Below are positions 37,664 through 46,660 of a DNA stretch of 64,000 bases, piece by piece (position 1 is the stretch's first letter; the number at the start of each line of letters is the position of its first letter). The translations under genes and the position numbers were made by a program. The notes under the pieces are model-generated. The model had not been told where the DNA came from and did no database searches. It was given only the letters and a program-made list of their open reading frames with translations. The DNA is from Bradyrhizobium sp. RD5-C2 (GTDB lineage Bacteria > Pseudomonadota > Alphaproteobacteria > Rhizobiales > Xanthobacteraceae): assembly GCF_019972155.1 (NCBI RefSeq), contig NZ_BOVL01000012.1:281305-345304 (forward strand), written 5' to 3'.

Positions 37664-38623
37664 ATGCAAGTCACCTACACGACCAACAACATCCCGTTGC
37701 AGACCCGCCGCCAATACTGGCAGGAGGTCGTCTCGAAGACTTATTACTCGCTCGACCTGCGCTTTCCGAGCACCCGCGACTTCAATGCGCGCCTCGGCGC
37801 CTGGTCGATGGGCCCCCTCTCGGTCTCGCGAAACATCGCCAACGGCCTGCTGTACAAGCGCCATGAACGGCACCTCCTGAGCGAGCGCGAGGAATCCTTC
37901 CTGATCACGGTGCCCGAGCTCGCCGAAATCCGCTTCGAGCAGGACGGCAAGGTGGTGCACTGCCGGCCGGGCGCGTTCCTGATCGAGCGCAGCCACCTCC
38001 CCTACGAGTTCAGCCATCAGGATCCGACGGCGCTGTGGTGCCTGAAGATCCCGAGCGCGGTGCTGCGCAGCCGGATTTCGCGGCCCGAGCGCCTCGCCAC
38101 GCTGCAATTCGACGCCAGCCGCAGCGTCGGCGCGCTGTTCGTCGACACGCTGCGCCTCTCCGGTGAGCGGATCGAGGAAATGGACGAGACGGCGCGCGCG
38201 ATGATGGGCAAGCATCTCATCGAGCTGCTTGCGATGGCCATCGAATCCGACGACCGCGTGCTGACCGGCCACTCGTCCTCGGTGCGCAACGGCCATCTGC
38301 TGCGCTGCGAGCAGTTCATCCGCGCTCGCCTCGACGACATGCGGCTCACGCCGCAGATGGTCGCCGACGGCTGCGGCATCTCGCTGCGCTATCTGCACCA
38401 GATCTTCGAGGGCGAGGGTCTGACCGTCTGCGCCTACATCCGCAACCAGCGGCTAGCGATGTGCGACGCCCTGCTGCGCGACGCGAACTGCCGCAAGAGC
38501 ATCTCGGAAATCGCCTACCAATGGGGCTTTGCCGACCAGGCGCAATTCAGCCGCAACTATCGCGGCCGGTTCGGCTGCACCCCGAGCGAGGCGCGCGCCA
38601 CCTCGCGCGCCGCCAACGCCTGA
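37664..38623 (+). CDS. AraC family transcriptional regulator
   Basis: A 319-residue AraC regulator with an N-terminal AraC-binding-like domain (TRRQYWQEVVSKTYYSLDL; FLITVPELAEIRF) and a C-terminal AraC helix-turn-helix pair (MVADGCGISLRYLHQIFEGE; SISEIAYQWGFADQAQFSRNY). GGGGAG precedes the ATG. It lies 190 bases upstream of hyuA on the same strand, so the hyuAB operon and perhaps the following importer-hydroxylase operon are likely targets. Confidence 0.9.
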   Translation: MQVTYTTNNIPLQTRRQYWQEVVSKTYYSLDLRFPSTRDFNARLGAWSMGPLSVSRNIANGLLYKRHERHLLSEREESFLITVPELAEIRFEQDGKVVHCRPGAFLIERSHLPYEFSHQDPTALWCLKIPSAVLRSRISRPERLATLQFDASRSVGALFVDTLRLSGERIEEMDETARAMMGKHLIELLAMAIESDDRVLTGHSSSVRNGHLLRCEQFIRARLDDMRLTPQMVADGCGISLRYLHQIFEGEGLTVCAYIRNQRLAMCDALLRDANCRKSISEIAYQWGFADQAQFSRNYRGRFGCTPSEARATSRAANA

Positions 38624-38645
38624 ACACGGCATCGCAACCGCACCC

Positions 38646-38668
38646 ACCTGACCGCTAACCTGACCGCT
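38646..38668 (+). repeat. Short tandem repeat upstream of hyuA
   Basis: ACCTGACCGCT occurs twice, at 38646-38656 and 38658-38668, a 12-base period, about 150 bases before hyuA and just after the AraC-type gene. AraC proteins bind direct repeats but usually with about 21-base spacing, so this may be chance. Confidence 0.3.
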
Positions 38669-38813
38669 TCCCGGGCAGCCCGCCGCCGGTCCCCGCACGC
38701 ATGGCCCGCCAAGCGGTTCGCTCTCTCGCACAAGTCTTCCTGCGCTCAGCGTCAAGAAGGCGGGCCGCCGCTCTGCCTAAGATCGGCGAAACGCTTGTTC
38801 GAAAGGAAGACGC

Positions 38814-40841
38814 ATGGTGCAGGACCTTCGTGTGGCTGTCGATGTCGGGGGCACGTTCACCGACATCTGCATTATGGACGAGACGACCGGTCTCATCCGC
38901 ATCGAGAAGACCTCCTCCACGCGCGATCCGATCGATGGCATCATGGGCGGCGTGTCCAAGGCCGGCATCGATCTTTCCAGGGTGGCGCTGTTCTCGCACG
39001 GCACGACAGTTGCCACCAACGCGCTGATCACCCGCCGCCTGCCCCGCACCGCCGTGGTCACGACCAAGGGGTTCCGCGACGTCATCGAGATCAGGCGCGC
39101 CAACAAGGAAGACCTCTGGGATACGTACAAGGACGTTGTCCGGCCCTACGTGCCACGTCGCGATCGCCTGACCGTGCCCGAGCGCGTCGATGCCGGCGGC
39201 AAGGTGATCGAACCGCTCGACGTCGAGGCTGCGCGCGACGTCGCCCGTATTCTCAAGCGTCGCGGCGTCGCCGCGGTCGCGGTCTGCTTCATGAATGCCT
39301 ATCTCAACGGCGCCAATGAACGCGCGATGCGTGACATCCTGCTGGCGGAGATGCCCGACATTCCGGTGTCGATCTCCTCGCAGGTGCTTCCCGAGATATT
39401 CGAGCACGAGCGGTTCTCGACCACGGTCGCCAACGCCGTCGTGAGCCCGGTGGTCGTCAACTACACGAGCCGGCTCGGCGAACGCCTGGCGCACGAGGGC
39501 TACACCCGCGATCTCCTGCTGCTGCACACCGGCGGCGGGGTGATGACGCCGGCGAGCGTCAAGGACTTCGCGGCGCGCCTCGCCGGCTCCGGCATCGCCG
39601 CCGGTGCCATCGCCAGCCGCTATATCGCCGGCCTGTGCGGTTTTCCCAATTCGATCGGCCTCGACATGGGCGGCACGTCCACCGACGTATCGCTCGCCTA
39701 TGAGGGCCGCTCGCGCGTCACCAAGGACTGGCACATCGAATTCGGCTACCCGATCCGCTTCGCCTCGATCGAGGTGCTCACCATCGGCGCCGGCGGCGGC
39801 TCGCTGGCCTGGACCGACCCGGCCGGCTCCCTGCGCAACGGCCCGCAATCGGCCGGGGCCCATCCGGGACCGGCCTGCTACGGCAACGGCAACACCCAGC
39901 CGACCAACACCGACGCCAACGTGACACTGGGCCGGCTCGGCACCGACCTCGCCGGCGGCAAGGTGAAGCTCGACCCCGAGCTGGCGCGGAAGGCCGTCGA
40001 GAGCGGCGTCGCCAAGCCGTTCGGCCTCGGCCTGCACGAGGCCGCGGACGCCATCGTCAAGGTCGCCAATGCCAACATGTCGGATGCGGTGCGGCTGATC
40101 TCGATCAGTCGCGGCTACGACCCGCGCGACTTCGCGCTGGTGGCGTTCGGCGGCGCCGGCGCGCTGCATGGCGTCGACGTCGCGCGCGAGCTGGCGATTC
40201 CCGTCATGATCGTGCCGCCCAATCCCGGCGTGACTTCCGCGCTCGGATGCCTGCTCGTCGACATGCAGCACGATTTCTCGCAGAGCTGCATGGTCGACGC
40301 GGTCGACGCCGATGCCGACGAGATCGAAGCGCAGTTCGCCGAGCTCGAGAAAGCCGCGCTCGCACGGCTGACCCATGAGGGCGTCGCGCAGCAGGACATC
40401 GTGCTGCAGCGGTCGATCGACATGATGTATCGCGGCCAGTGGCGTTCGCTCGCGGTGAACGCACCGCAACCGATCGGCGCAATTTCCGATCTGGTGCAGA
40501 GCTTCCACGCCGAGCATCAACGCGAATACAATTTCCGCCGCGACAGCGCGCCGGTCAGCTTCTTCCGTCTCAATCTGAAGGCAGTTGGCGTGGTTCCCAA
40601 GGCCGAATTTGCCGTTCACCAGCCGACCGGCGCTAGCCCCGAGCCGATTGGCCGCCGCAGGGTCTGGTTCGAGGGCAGCGGGCTCGATACGCCCGTCTAT
40701 CAGCGCGACGACCTGCCCTGCGGCTTCTCCTTTCAAGGCCCCGCGATCATCGAGCAGGTCGATGCGACCACCGTGGTGCCGCCCGGCGCCGCCGCCGAGG
40801 TCGACAAGTATCTCAACATCATCATCCGCGTGAAGGAGTGA
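38814..40841 (+). CDS. hyuA: Hydantoinase/oxoprolinase family protein, subunit A (HyuA)
   Basis: A 675-residue HyuA-family protein with an ASKHA-type ATPase fold. The phosphate loop DVGGTFTD is at residues 10-17 and SHGTTVATNA at 61-70; GLDMGGTSTDVSL near 280 and VAFGGAGALHGV near 443 are the second phosphate and adenosine segments. With HyuB it performs ATP-dependent ring opening or carboxylation in hydantoinases, 5-oxoprolinases, caprolactamase and acetone/acetophenone carboxylases. AAGGAAG stands before the ATG. No third small subunit gene follows, arguing against acetone carboxylase. Confidence 0.92.
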   Translation: MVQDLRVAVDVGGTFTDICIMDETTGLIRIEKTSSTRDPIDGIMGGVSKAGIDLSRVALFSHGTTVATNALITRRLPRTAVVTTKGFRDVIEIRRANKEDLWDTYKDVVRPYVPRRDRLTVPERVDAGGKVIEPLDVEAARDVARILKRRGVAAVAVCFMNAYLNGANERAMRDILLAEMPDIPVSISSQVLPEIFEHERFSTTVANAVVSPVVVNYTSRLGERLAHEGYTRDLLLLHTGGGVMTPASVKDFAARLAGSGIAAGAIASRYIAGLCGFPNSIGLDMGGTSTDVSLAYEGRSRVTKDWHIEFGYPIRFASIEVLTIGAGGGSLAWTDPAGSLRNGPQSAGAHPGPACYGNGNTQPTNTDANVTLGRLGTDLAGGKVKLDPELARKAVESGVAKPFGLGLHEAADAIVKVANANMSDAVRLISISRGYDPRDFALVAFGGAGALHGVDVARELAIPVMIVPPNPGVTSALGCLLVDMQHDFSQSCMVDAVDADADEIEAQFAELEKAALARLTHEGVAQQDIVLQRSIDMMYRGQWRSLAVNAPQPIGAISDLVQSFHAEHQREYNFRRDSAPVSFFRLNLKAVGVVPKAEFAVHQPTGASPEPIGRRRVWFEGSGLDTPVYQRDDLPCGFSFQGPAIIEQVDATTVVPPGAAAEVDKYLNIIIRVKE

Positions 40842-40844
40842 ACC

Positions 40845-42806
40845 ATGGCCGGAGCTCTCCCGCTCGACCCCGTGACCTTCGAGGTTCTGAAGAATTCCTT
40901 CATCACCAGCGTCGACCAGATGGGCGAGCAGGTGCTGCGGACCTGCTACTCCTTCGTCATCTACAACCGCGACTTCTCCAGCGCGCTGCATGACGCCAAC
41001 GGCGAATGTGCGGCGCAGGGCAACCAGGATATCGCGGTCCACGTCGGCACGCTGCATTTCACCTGCAAGGACGTGATGCGCCATTTCGAAGGCGACATGC
41101 ATGAGGGCGACGTCTTCGCGATCAACGATCCCTATGCCGGCGGCACGCATTTTTCCGACGTGCGGCTGATCCGTCCGATCTTCGCCGACGGCAAGATCAT
41201 CGCTTTCAGCCAGTCCAACGGGCACTGGTCGGACGTCGGCGGCAGCGTGCCGGGATCGTTCGACGTCGCCGCCCGCGAGATGTTCCGCGAAGGCCTGCGC
41301 ATCACGCCGGTCCGCCTGTTCGACAAGAACGGCCTGCGCAAGGACGTCGCGCATCTGATTGCCTCCAACACCCGCGATCCGGCCTCGATCATCGGCGACA
41401 TTCAGGCACAGGCCGAAGCAACTGCAGTCTGTGAACGCGAGATCCTGCGTCTGGTAGGCAAATACGGCCGCGATACCGTCGAGACCGGGCTTGCCGCCGT
41501 GCAGGACTATGTCGAGCGCTCGGCCCGCCAGCGCATCGCAGCGTTGCCTGACGGCGAATGGGAAACCGTCGACTACATCGACCGCGATCCGGCCGGCGGC
41601 GAAGGCATGATCCCGATCCGCATCAAGATGACGATCAAGGGCGACCGCGCGATCTACGACTTCACCGGCAGCCATCCGACCATCGGCTCGATCTACAACT
41701 CGGCGTTCGGCGCGACCTTTTCCGCGGTCGCCGCCGGCATGAAGACCTTCTTTCCCGATCTTCCGCTCAATTCCGGCTTCTACCGCTGCTTCGAGATCAT
41801 CGCTCCCGAAGGTTCGATCGTCGATGCCAAATGGCCGATCGCGGTCACCGGCTTCCTGATGCCGTTCGAGAAGATCATGAACTCGATCTACGAAATGTGG
41901 TCGAAGCTGATGCCGGAGCGCGCGCTCGCCTGCGCCTTCAATCTCGAATATCTGCTCACCGGCGGTCTCGACGCCCGCAGCGCCGACAAGCCGATCTTCA
42001 TGTTTTACGACTGGCTGCCCGGCGGCTGGGGCGGCCGTAACGGCAAGGACGGCAGCAATGTCACCACCGCCTGCTTCGGCACCGGACTGATGTCGCAGCC
42101 GGTCGAAGGCCAGGAGCGCGCCAACCCGATCCTGACCACCGAATGCGAGATCCTCAAGGATTCGCCCGGCCCCGGCAAATGGCGCGGCGGCGCCGGCGTG
42201 GTGAAGACGTCGCGGATGCTGCAGGCCGAGAAGACCGTGATCTCCTATATCTGCGACCGCGAGCGCGCGATCGTGTGGGGCATCGAGGGCGGCCTGCCGT
42301 CGATGCCGCACGGCCTGACCTTGAAGCGCGCCGGCAGCGCGGCCGAGGAGCGATTGGGCTCGATCTTCTCCGACGTGCCGATCGGCGAAGGCGACGTCTT
42401 TTCGCGTCCGACCGCCGGCGGCGGCGGGTTCGGCGATCCGCTGGAGCGCGATCCGAACCTCGTGATCGAGGACATCAAGGACGACTATGTCTCGGTCGAG
42501 CGTGCCGCCAAGGACTATGGCGTCGTGGTGCACACCATCGACGCCGAGCTCTGCAATTACGAGGTCGACAAGGTCGCGACCGCGGCGCTCCGGACCAAGA
42601 TCCGCTCCGAGCGCGTCGCCAATGCCCGGCTCGATCCGGAGATGGTGGCGCAGCGCTACCGCAGCGGAGAGATCAACACGTTCGACGTGATCCGAAAGCA
42701 CGCGGTGATCCTCGACTGGGGCACCGGCGCGCTGCTGCCCGAATCCACCCGTCAGTTCCGCGAAGCATTCGAGCGGCGCTCGGTCGCGATGTGGAAGGCG
42801 GGTTGA
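40845..42806 (+). CDS. hyuB: Hydantoinase/oxoprolinase family protein, subunit B (HyuB)
   Basis: A 653-residue HyuB-family protein. Hallmarks are DFSSALHDANGECAAQG, the metal-binding INDPYAGGTHFSDV, SNGHWSDVGGSVPGS, and the C-terminal RPTAGGGGFGDPLERDP. The tail of about 110 residues after that motif is longer than in many HyuB proteins. It starts four bases after hyuA with AAGGAG, so the subunits are co-translated. The substrate is probably a cyclic amide, hydantoin or similar N-C=O ring, but cannot be fixed from sequence. Confidence 0.92.
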   Translation: MAGALPLDPVTFEVLKNSFITSVDQMGEQVLRTCYSFVIYNRDFSSALHDANGECAAQGNQDIAVHVGTLHFTCKDVMRHFEGDMHEGDVFAINDPYAGGTHFSDVRLIRPIFADGKIIAFSQSNGHWSDVGGSVPGSFDVAAREMFREGLRITPVRLFDKNGLRKDVAHLIASNTRDPASIIGDIQAQAEATAVCEREILRLVGKYGRDTVETGLAAVQDYVERSARQRIAALPDGEWETVDYIDRDPAGGEGMIPIRIKMTIKGDRAIYDFTGSHPTIGSIYNSAFGATFSAVAAGMKTFFPDLPLNSGFYRCFEIIAPEGSIVDAKWPIAVTGFLMPFEKIMNSIYEMWSKLMPERALACAFNLEYLLTGGLDARSADKPIFMFYDWLPGGWGGRNGKDGSNVTTACFGTGLMSQPVEGQERANPILTTECEILKDSPGPGKWRGGAGVVKTSRMLQAEKTVISYICDRERAIVWGIEGGLPSMPHGLTLKRAGSAAEERLGSIFSDVPIGEGDVFSRPTAGGGGFGDPLERDPNLVIEDIKDDYVSVERAAKDYGVVVHTIDAELCNYEVDKVATAALRTKIRSERVANARLDPEMVAQRYRSGEINTFDVIRKHAVILDWGTGALLPESTRQFREAFERRSVAMWKAG

Positions 42807-42819
42807 TCGTTACCGGCAG

Positions 42820-42843
42820 CCGCGCCGTCGGCAGACGGCGCGG
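42820..42843 (+). terminator. Hairpin after hyuB
   Basis: CCGCGCCGTC (42820-42829), loop GGCA, GACGGCGCGG (42834-42843): a perfect 10-base stem with a 4-base loop, 13 bases after the hyuB stop. No T-run follows. It separates hyuAB from the importer-hydroxylase operon and may only reduce read-through. Confidence 0.55.
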
Positions 42844-42922
42844 TCTAACCACCAAAGAGGATTCGAGCCGTCGCCTCCCCCTGCATCGCCTGCACTTTCA
42901 TTCAAACCATGAGGATAGCGCT

Positions 42923-44029
42923 ATGACGATCACGACGTGCCTTTCTTCCAACCGACTGTGGCCCATCCGCTCCGTGCTCGGCATCGCCACGGCCCTCGCC
43001 CTTGCCGGCACCGCCACGCCGGCGGCGGCCGGGACCGAGGCACCGTGGTTTCCCATGAAGGTCTACGACGCGTCATCCGGCACGCCGAAACCGGCGGACT
43101 ACACGCCGCTGCCGAAGGCCGAAAAGCCCTACAGGCTGTGCGTGCTGTTTCCGCACATGAAGGATAGCTTCTGGGTCGCGGTCGCCTACGGCATCGTGAA
43201 ACAGGCCGAAGCGATGAACGTCAACATGAACCTCTACGAAGCCGGAGGTTACGAGAACCTGCCCAAGCAGCTTTCGCAATTCGATGACTGCATGGCGAGC
43301 GGACCGGACGCGATCATCGTCGGCGCGATCTCCGGCGCGGGGCTCAGCAAGAAATTCGAGGAGGCCAAGGCCAAGGGCGTGCCGGTGGTCGGCGTCACCA
43401 ATCCGCTGCCGCCGAACGCACTGCCTGCGGCCAACTATGTCGATTTCGTCGCCATGGGCGAAGTCACCGGCGACGGCCTGCTGGCGCAGACCAAGCCCGG
43501 CGACAAGCTCAACATCGTGACATTCCCCGGTCCGGCCGGCTCGGGCTGGGCGGAATCGTTCAATGAAGGGTTCAAGAAGGCCATCGCCAAGAATTCGAAC
43601 GCCAAGATTCTGGCCGAGAAGTTCGGCGACTCCGGCGTCGCGGTGCAACTCCAGTTGATCCAGGACGCATTGCAGGCCTATCCCGCCATGAACGTGATCT
43701 GGGGCACCGCTCCCACCGCCGAAGCTGCCATCGGCGCGGTCGCCGAGGCCGGCCGAAGCGACCTGAAGATCGTGTCGTCCTACGAAAACCAGGCCATGCT
43801 CGACGCGCTGAACCGCGGCGACATCCTCGCCTTCGCTACCCAATATCCCGTCGGCGAAGGCGCGATCGCGATCGACCAGGCGGTGCGTCTGATCGAGAAG
43901 AAGCCGGTCATGAGCCTGGTCCAGCCGGTGGCCACGATGATCGACAAGACCACGGTGCCGAAATTGCAGATGGATCTCGTGCTGGCGCCCGGAAGCTGGA
44001 CGCCGGTCTATTCGGTCAAGGCCAAGTAG
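42923..44029 (+). CDS. TorT-like periplasmic substrate-binding protein
   Basis: A 368-residue exported receptor (signal peptide ending PAAAG). The mature sequence is a type-I periplasmic binding protein closest in my reading to TorT, with WFPMKVYD near the start, LCVLFPHMKDSFWVAVAYGI, FDDCMASGPDAIIVGAIS and VIWGTAPTAEAAIGAV. Classical TorT works with the TorS sensor kinase; here it is the first gene of a CUT2-type ABC operon, so it more likely serves as the importer receptor. GAGGATAG precedes the ATG at 42923; the frame is open much further upstream as a shadow of hyuB. Confidence 0.85.
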   Translation: MTITTCLSSNRLWPIRSVLGIATALALAGTATPAAAGTEAPWFPMKVYDASSGTPKPADYTPLPKAEKPYRLCVLFPHMKDSFWVAVAYGIVKQAEAMNVNMNLYEAGGYENLPKQLSQFDDCMASGPDAIIVGAISGAGLSKKFEEAKAKGVPVVGVTNPLPPNALPAANYVDFVAMGEVTGDGLLAQTKPGDKLNIVTFPGPAGSGWAESFNEGFKKAIAKNSNAKILAEKFGDSGVAVQLQLIQDALQAYPAMNVIWGTAPTAEAAIGAVAEAGRSDLKIVSSYENQAMLDALNRGDILAFATQYPVGEGAIAIDQAVRLIEKKPVMSLVQPVATMIDKTTVPKLQMDLVLAPGSWTPVYSVKAK

Positions 44030-44059
44030 GCATGGTCAAGCAGCCGGCCTGAACGGTCG

Positions 44060-44081
44060 AGGCGGGAGCGTGCTCCCGCCT
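44060..44081 (+). other. Hairpin after the TorT-like gene
   Basis: AGGCGGGAG (44060-44068), loop CGTG, CTCCCGCCT (44073-44081): a perfect 9-base GC stem, 30 bases after the receptor stop and 27 before the ATPase start. A mid-operon position like this favours stabilisation of the receptor mRNA or partial termination. Confidence 0.6.
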
Positions 44082-44108
44082 GCTGGCTCGCGGCCAACGG
44101 AGAAGCGG

Positions 44109-45647
44109 ATGAACGTCGAGATCGACCCGAGGCCGGCCGAGCCCTTGCTTCAGTTGCGGGGGATATCGAAGCGATTCACCGGCGTCCGTGCGCTCGACCG
44201 CGTCGACCTCGATGTCCGTGCCGGCGAGCTTCACGTCCTGTTCGGCGAGAACGGCGCCGGCAAGTCGACCCTGATCAATGTCGTATCCGGCACGTTTCCC
44301 CCTGACGAAGGCACGTTCCGTTTCGGCGGCGAGGAGATCCGGCATCTGACGCCGCAGCGCGCGCGAGAGACCGGCATCAGTCCGGTGTTCCAGGAGTTCT
44401 CGCTGATCCCGAGCCTCACCGTGGAAGAGAACCTGTTCCTTGGCCGCGAAATCACGCGCGGCGGAATGTTGCGTGCGCGCGAGATGCGCAAGCGCGCCAG
44501 GGCGCTGATCGACGAGCTCGGCTTCGATCTCAACCCCGCGCAACGGATCGACGATCTGTCCCGCGCGCATCAGCAGATGGCCGAAATCGCCAAGGCGCTG
44601 CTCGGCCGCGTCCGCCTTCTGATCCTCGATGAGCCGACCGCGTCGTTGACCGAACGCGAAACCGGGCGGCTGTTCGAGCTGATCGCGCGCCTGAAGAGCC
44701 AGAATGTCGGACTGATCTACGTCTCGCATCGCATGCGCGAAATCCGTGCCCTTGCCGACCGTGTGACCGTGCTGCGCGATGGCCGTCACATCCGGACTCT
44801 CGATGCCGCAAAGTCGACTGACGGCGAACTCGTGGAACTGATGACCGGCCGCACGATCGACCTGCTGTTTCCCACCATCGCCCATCAGCCGGACAAGGTG
44901 ATGGTCGACGTCGAGAACCTGACGCTCGCCGATGGCAGCGTCCGTGAGGTCAATTTCCATGCCCGGGCCGGCGAGATCACCGGCATCGCGGGCCTCGTCG
45001 GTTGCGGCAAGTCGGAGCTGATCCGCGCAATCTACGGCATCGAGCGCGCGTCAGCGGGCGCGATCCGGATCGACGGCGCGCCTTACGAATCTCCAAGGCC
45101 AAGTCATAGCCTCAAGCGCGGCGTTGCCTACTTCCCCGCCAACCGGATCGCCGAGGGGCTCGCGCTGTCCCGTCCGATCCGCGAGAACGCATCGATGACC
45201 GGGCTCGACCTGCCCGCCTTCGCCCGCTTCGGCGTCATACGGCAGGCCGCCGAACGCGTGACGATCGCGGGCATCATGACGCAGCTGCAGCTGAGGCCGC
45301 CGAACATCGAACGGAGCGCCGGCGCCCTGTCGGGCGGCAATCGTCAGAAGGTGATGCTGGGACGCGCGCTGACGCGCGAGCTGACCGTGTTCCTGTTCGA
45401 CGAGCCGAGCGTCGGCATCGACGTCGGCGCCAAGCTCGAGGTCTACGAGTTCATGAAGCGCCTCGTCGAGGCCGGCGCCGCCGTGATCGTGGTGTCGTCC
45501 GAACTGCCCGAGGTGCTGGCGCTGTCGAACCGGCTCTACGTCATGCATCAGGGCCGCATCGCCGCCGAGCTGACGGGCGCCGCGAAGACCGAGCAGAATG
45601 TGCTTTCGAGCTTCTTCCGCGATCATCTCGCCACGGAGGTCGCATGA
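44109..45647 (+). CDS. ABC transporter ATP-binding protein, CUT2 family (two ATPase domains)
   Basis: A 512-residue RbsA-like ATPase with two nucleotide-binding domains. Domain 1: Walker A GENGAGKST, signature DLSRAHQQMAEIAKAL, Walker B LLILDEPTASL. Domain 2: degenerate Walker A GLVGCGKSEL, signature LSGGNRQKVMLGRAL, FLFDEPSVGIDVGAK. This asymmetry is normal for the family. GGAGAAG precedes the ATG at 44109. Its end overlaps the first permease gene by four bases. Confidence 0.92.
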   Translation: MNVEIDPRPAEPLLQLRGISKRFTGVRALDRVDLDVRAGELHVLFGENGAGKSTLINVVSGTFPPDEGTFRFGGEEIRHLTPQRARETGISPVFQEFSLIPSLTVEENLFLGREITRGGMLRAREMRKRARALIDELGFDLNPAQRIDDLSRAHQQMAEIAKALLGRVRLLILDEPTASLTERETGRLFELIARLKSQNVGLIYVSHRMREIRALADRVTVLRDGRHIRTLDAAKSTDGELVELMTGRTIDLLFPTIAHQPDKVMVDVENLTLADGSVREVNFHARAGEITGIAGLVGCGKSELIRAIYGIERASAGAIRIDGAPYESPRPSHSLKRGVAYFPANRIAEGLALSRPIRENASMTGLDLPAFARFGVIRQAAERVTIAGIMTQLQLRPPNIERSAGALSGGNRQKVMLGRALTRELTVFLFDEPSVGIDVGAKLEVYEFMKRLVEAGAAVIVVSSELPEVLALSNRLYVMHQGRIAAELTGAAKTEQNVLSSFFRDHLATEVA

Positions 45648-46660
45648 ACACGGCCCTGGTCGCCACAGCGCCACGGGGCTTGGTCAGCCTCCGGTCGATC
45701 GCAGGCCGTATCGGGTTGCTGCCGGCGCTGCTTGTGGTGCTCGTGGCCGGCATGTCGGCGGTCGATGCGCAGTTCTACGGCATCATCAACGTCCTCAACA
45801 TCCTGCGCAACGCCTCGCTGCTGGCGATCGTCGCCTGCGGCCAGGCGCTGGTCATCATCGCGGGCGGCTTCGATCTTTCGGTTGGCGCGGTGGTCGCCCT
45901 GGCGAGTGTCGTCACGGCCAAGACCATGGCGGCCACCGCGGCCGCATTCCCCGGCTCCAACGTCCTCATCATCGCAAGCGGGGTCGCGGCCGGGCTCGGT
46001 TGCGGCGTCGCGGTCGGGCTCGTCAACGGCTTCTGCGTGGCCAAGCTCAAGGTCTCCGGCTTTGTGGTGACTCTGGGCACGATGTCCGCCACTGCCGGCG
46101 TCGGCCTCATGATCACCAACGGCATCCCCGTTTACGGCATGCCGGAGGTATTCGTGAAGGGCTTCGGACGCGCCCAGGCATTCGGTCTGCCGACCGCCGC
46201 CCACGTCGCGCTGATCGTGATCCTGGTGATGGTGTTTGCACAGCGACGCACGCTGTTCGGCCGCTACGTCTATGCGATCGGCGGCAATGTCGACGCCGCC
46301 GTGGTGTCGGGCGTGACGATCCAGCGCCATATCGTGGGCACCTACGTGGTCTCGAGCGTCCTTGCGGCATTGACCGGCATCCTGCTGACGGCACAGGTCG
46401 GCTCCGGCCAGGCAAGCTTTGGCGGCGACCGGATGATGCTGCAGTCGATCGCCGCCGCCGTGATCGGCGGCGTCAGTCTGCGCGGTGGCGTCGGGCGCAT
46501 CGAGATCGTCGCCATCAGCGCGCTGTTCCTCACGATTCTGGGCAATGCACTCAACCTCCTGCACGTCGACTCGCGGCTTCAGCCGGTCTTCCTCGGCGTC
46601 ATCATGGTCGCAGCCGTGGCGCTCGACGAACTCAGCCGAGGGAGCAAGTCGCGTGTCTGA
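45644..46660 (+). CDS. ABC transporter permease, CUT2 family
   Basis: A 338-residue inner-membrane permease of the RbsC type, with about eight to ten hydrophobic segments and the conserved VIIAGGFDLSVGAVVALAS near residue 70. Coupled by ATGA to the ATPase gene and overlapping the second permease by eight bases. The two permeases probably make a heterodimeric channel. Confidence 0.92.
   Translation: MNTALVATAPRGLVSLRSIAGRIGLLPALLVVLVAGMSAVDAQFYGIINVLNILRNASLLAIVACGQALVIIAGGFDLSVGAVVALASVVTAKTMAATAAAFPGSNVLIIASGVAAGLGCGVAVGLVNGFCVAKLKVSGFVVTLGTMSATAGVGLMITNGIPVYGMPEVFVKGFGRAQAFGLPTAAHVALIVILVMVFAQRRTLFGRYVYAIGGNVDAAVVSGVTIQRHIVGTYVVSSVLAALTGILLTAQVGSGQASFGGDRMMLQSIAAAVIGGVSLRGGVGRIEIVAISALFLTILGNALNLLHVDSRLQPVFLGVIMVAAVALDELSRGSKSRV

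Noticed and set aside
38655..42701. Open frame of 1348 codons on the minus strand opposite hyuA-hyuB
   Set aside because: A typical high-GC antisense shadow: rich in Arg, His, Asp and Gly, no domain, no ribosome-binding site, while hyuA and hyuB carry complete family motifs.
38814..42806. Acetone carboxylase
   Set aside because: HyuA/HyuB homologues are present, but the small third subunit gene of acetone carboxylase is missing.
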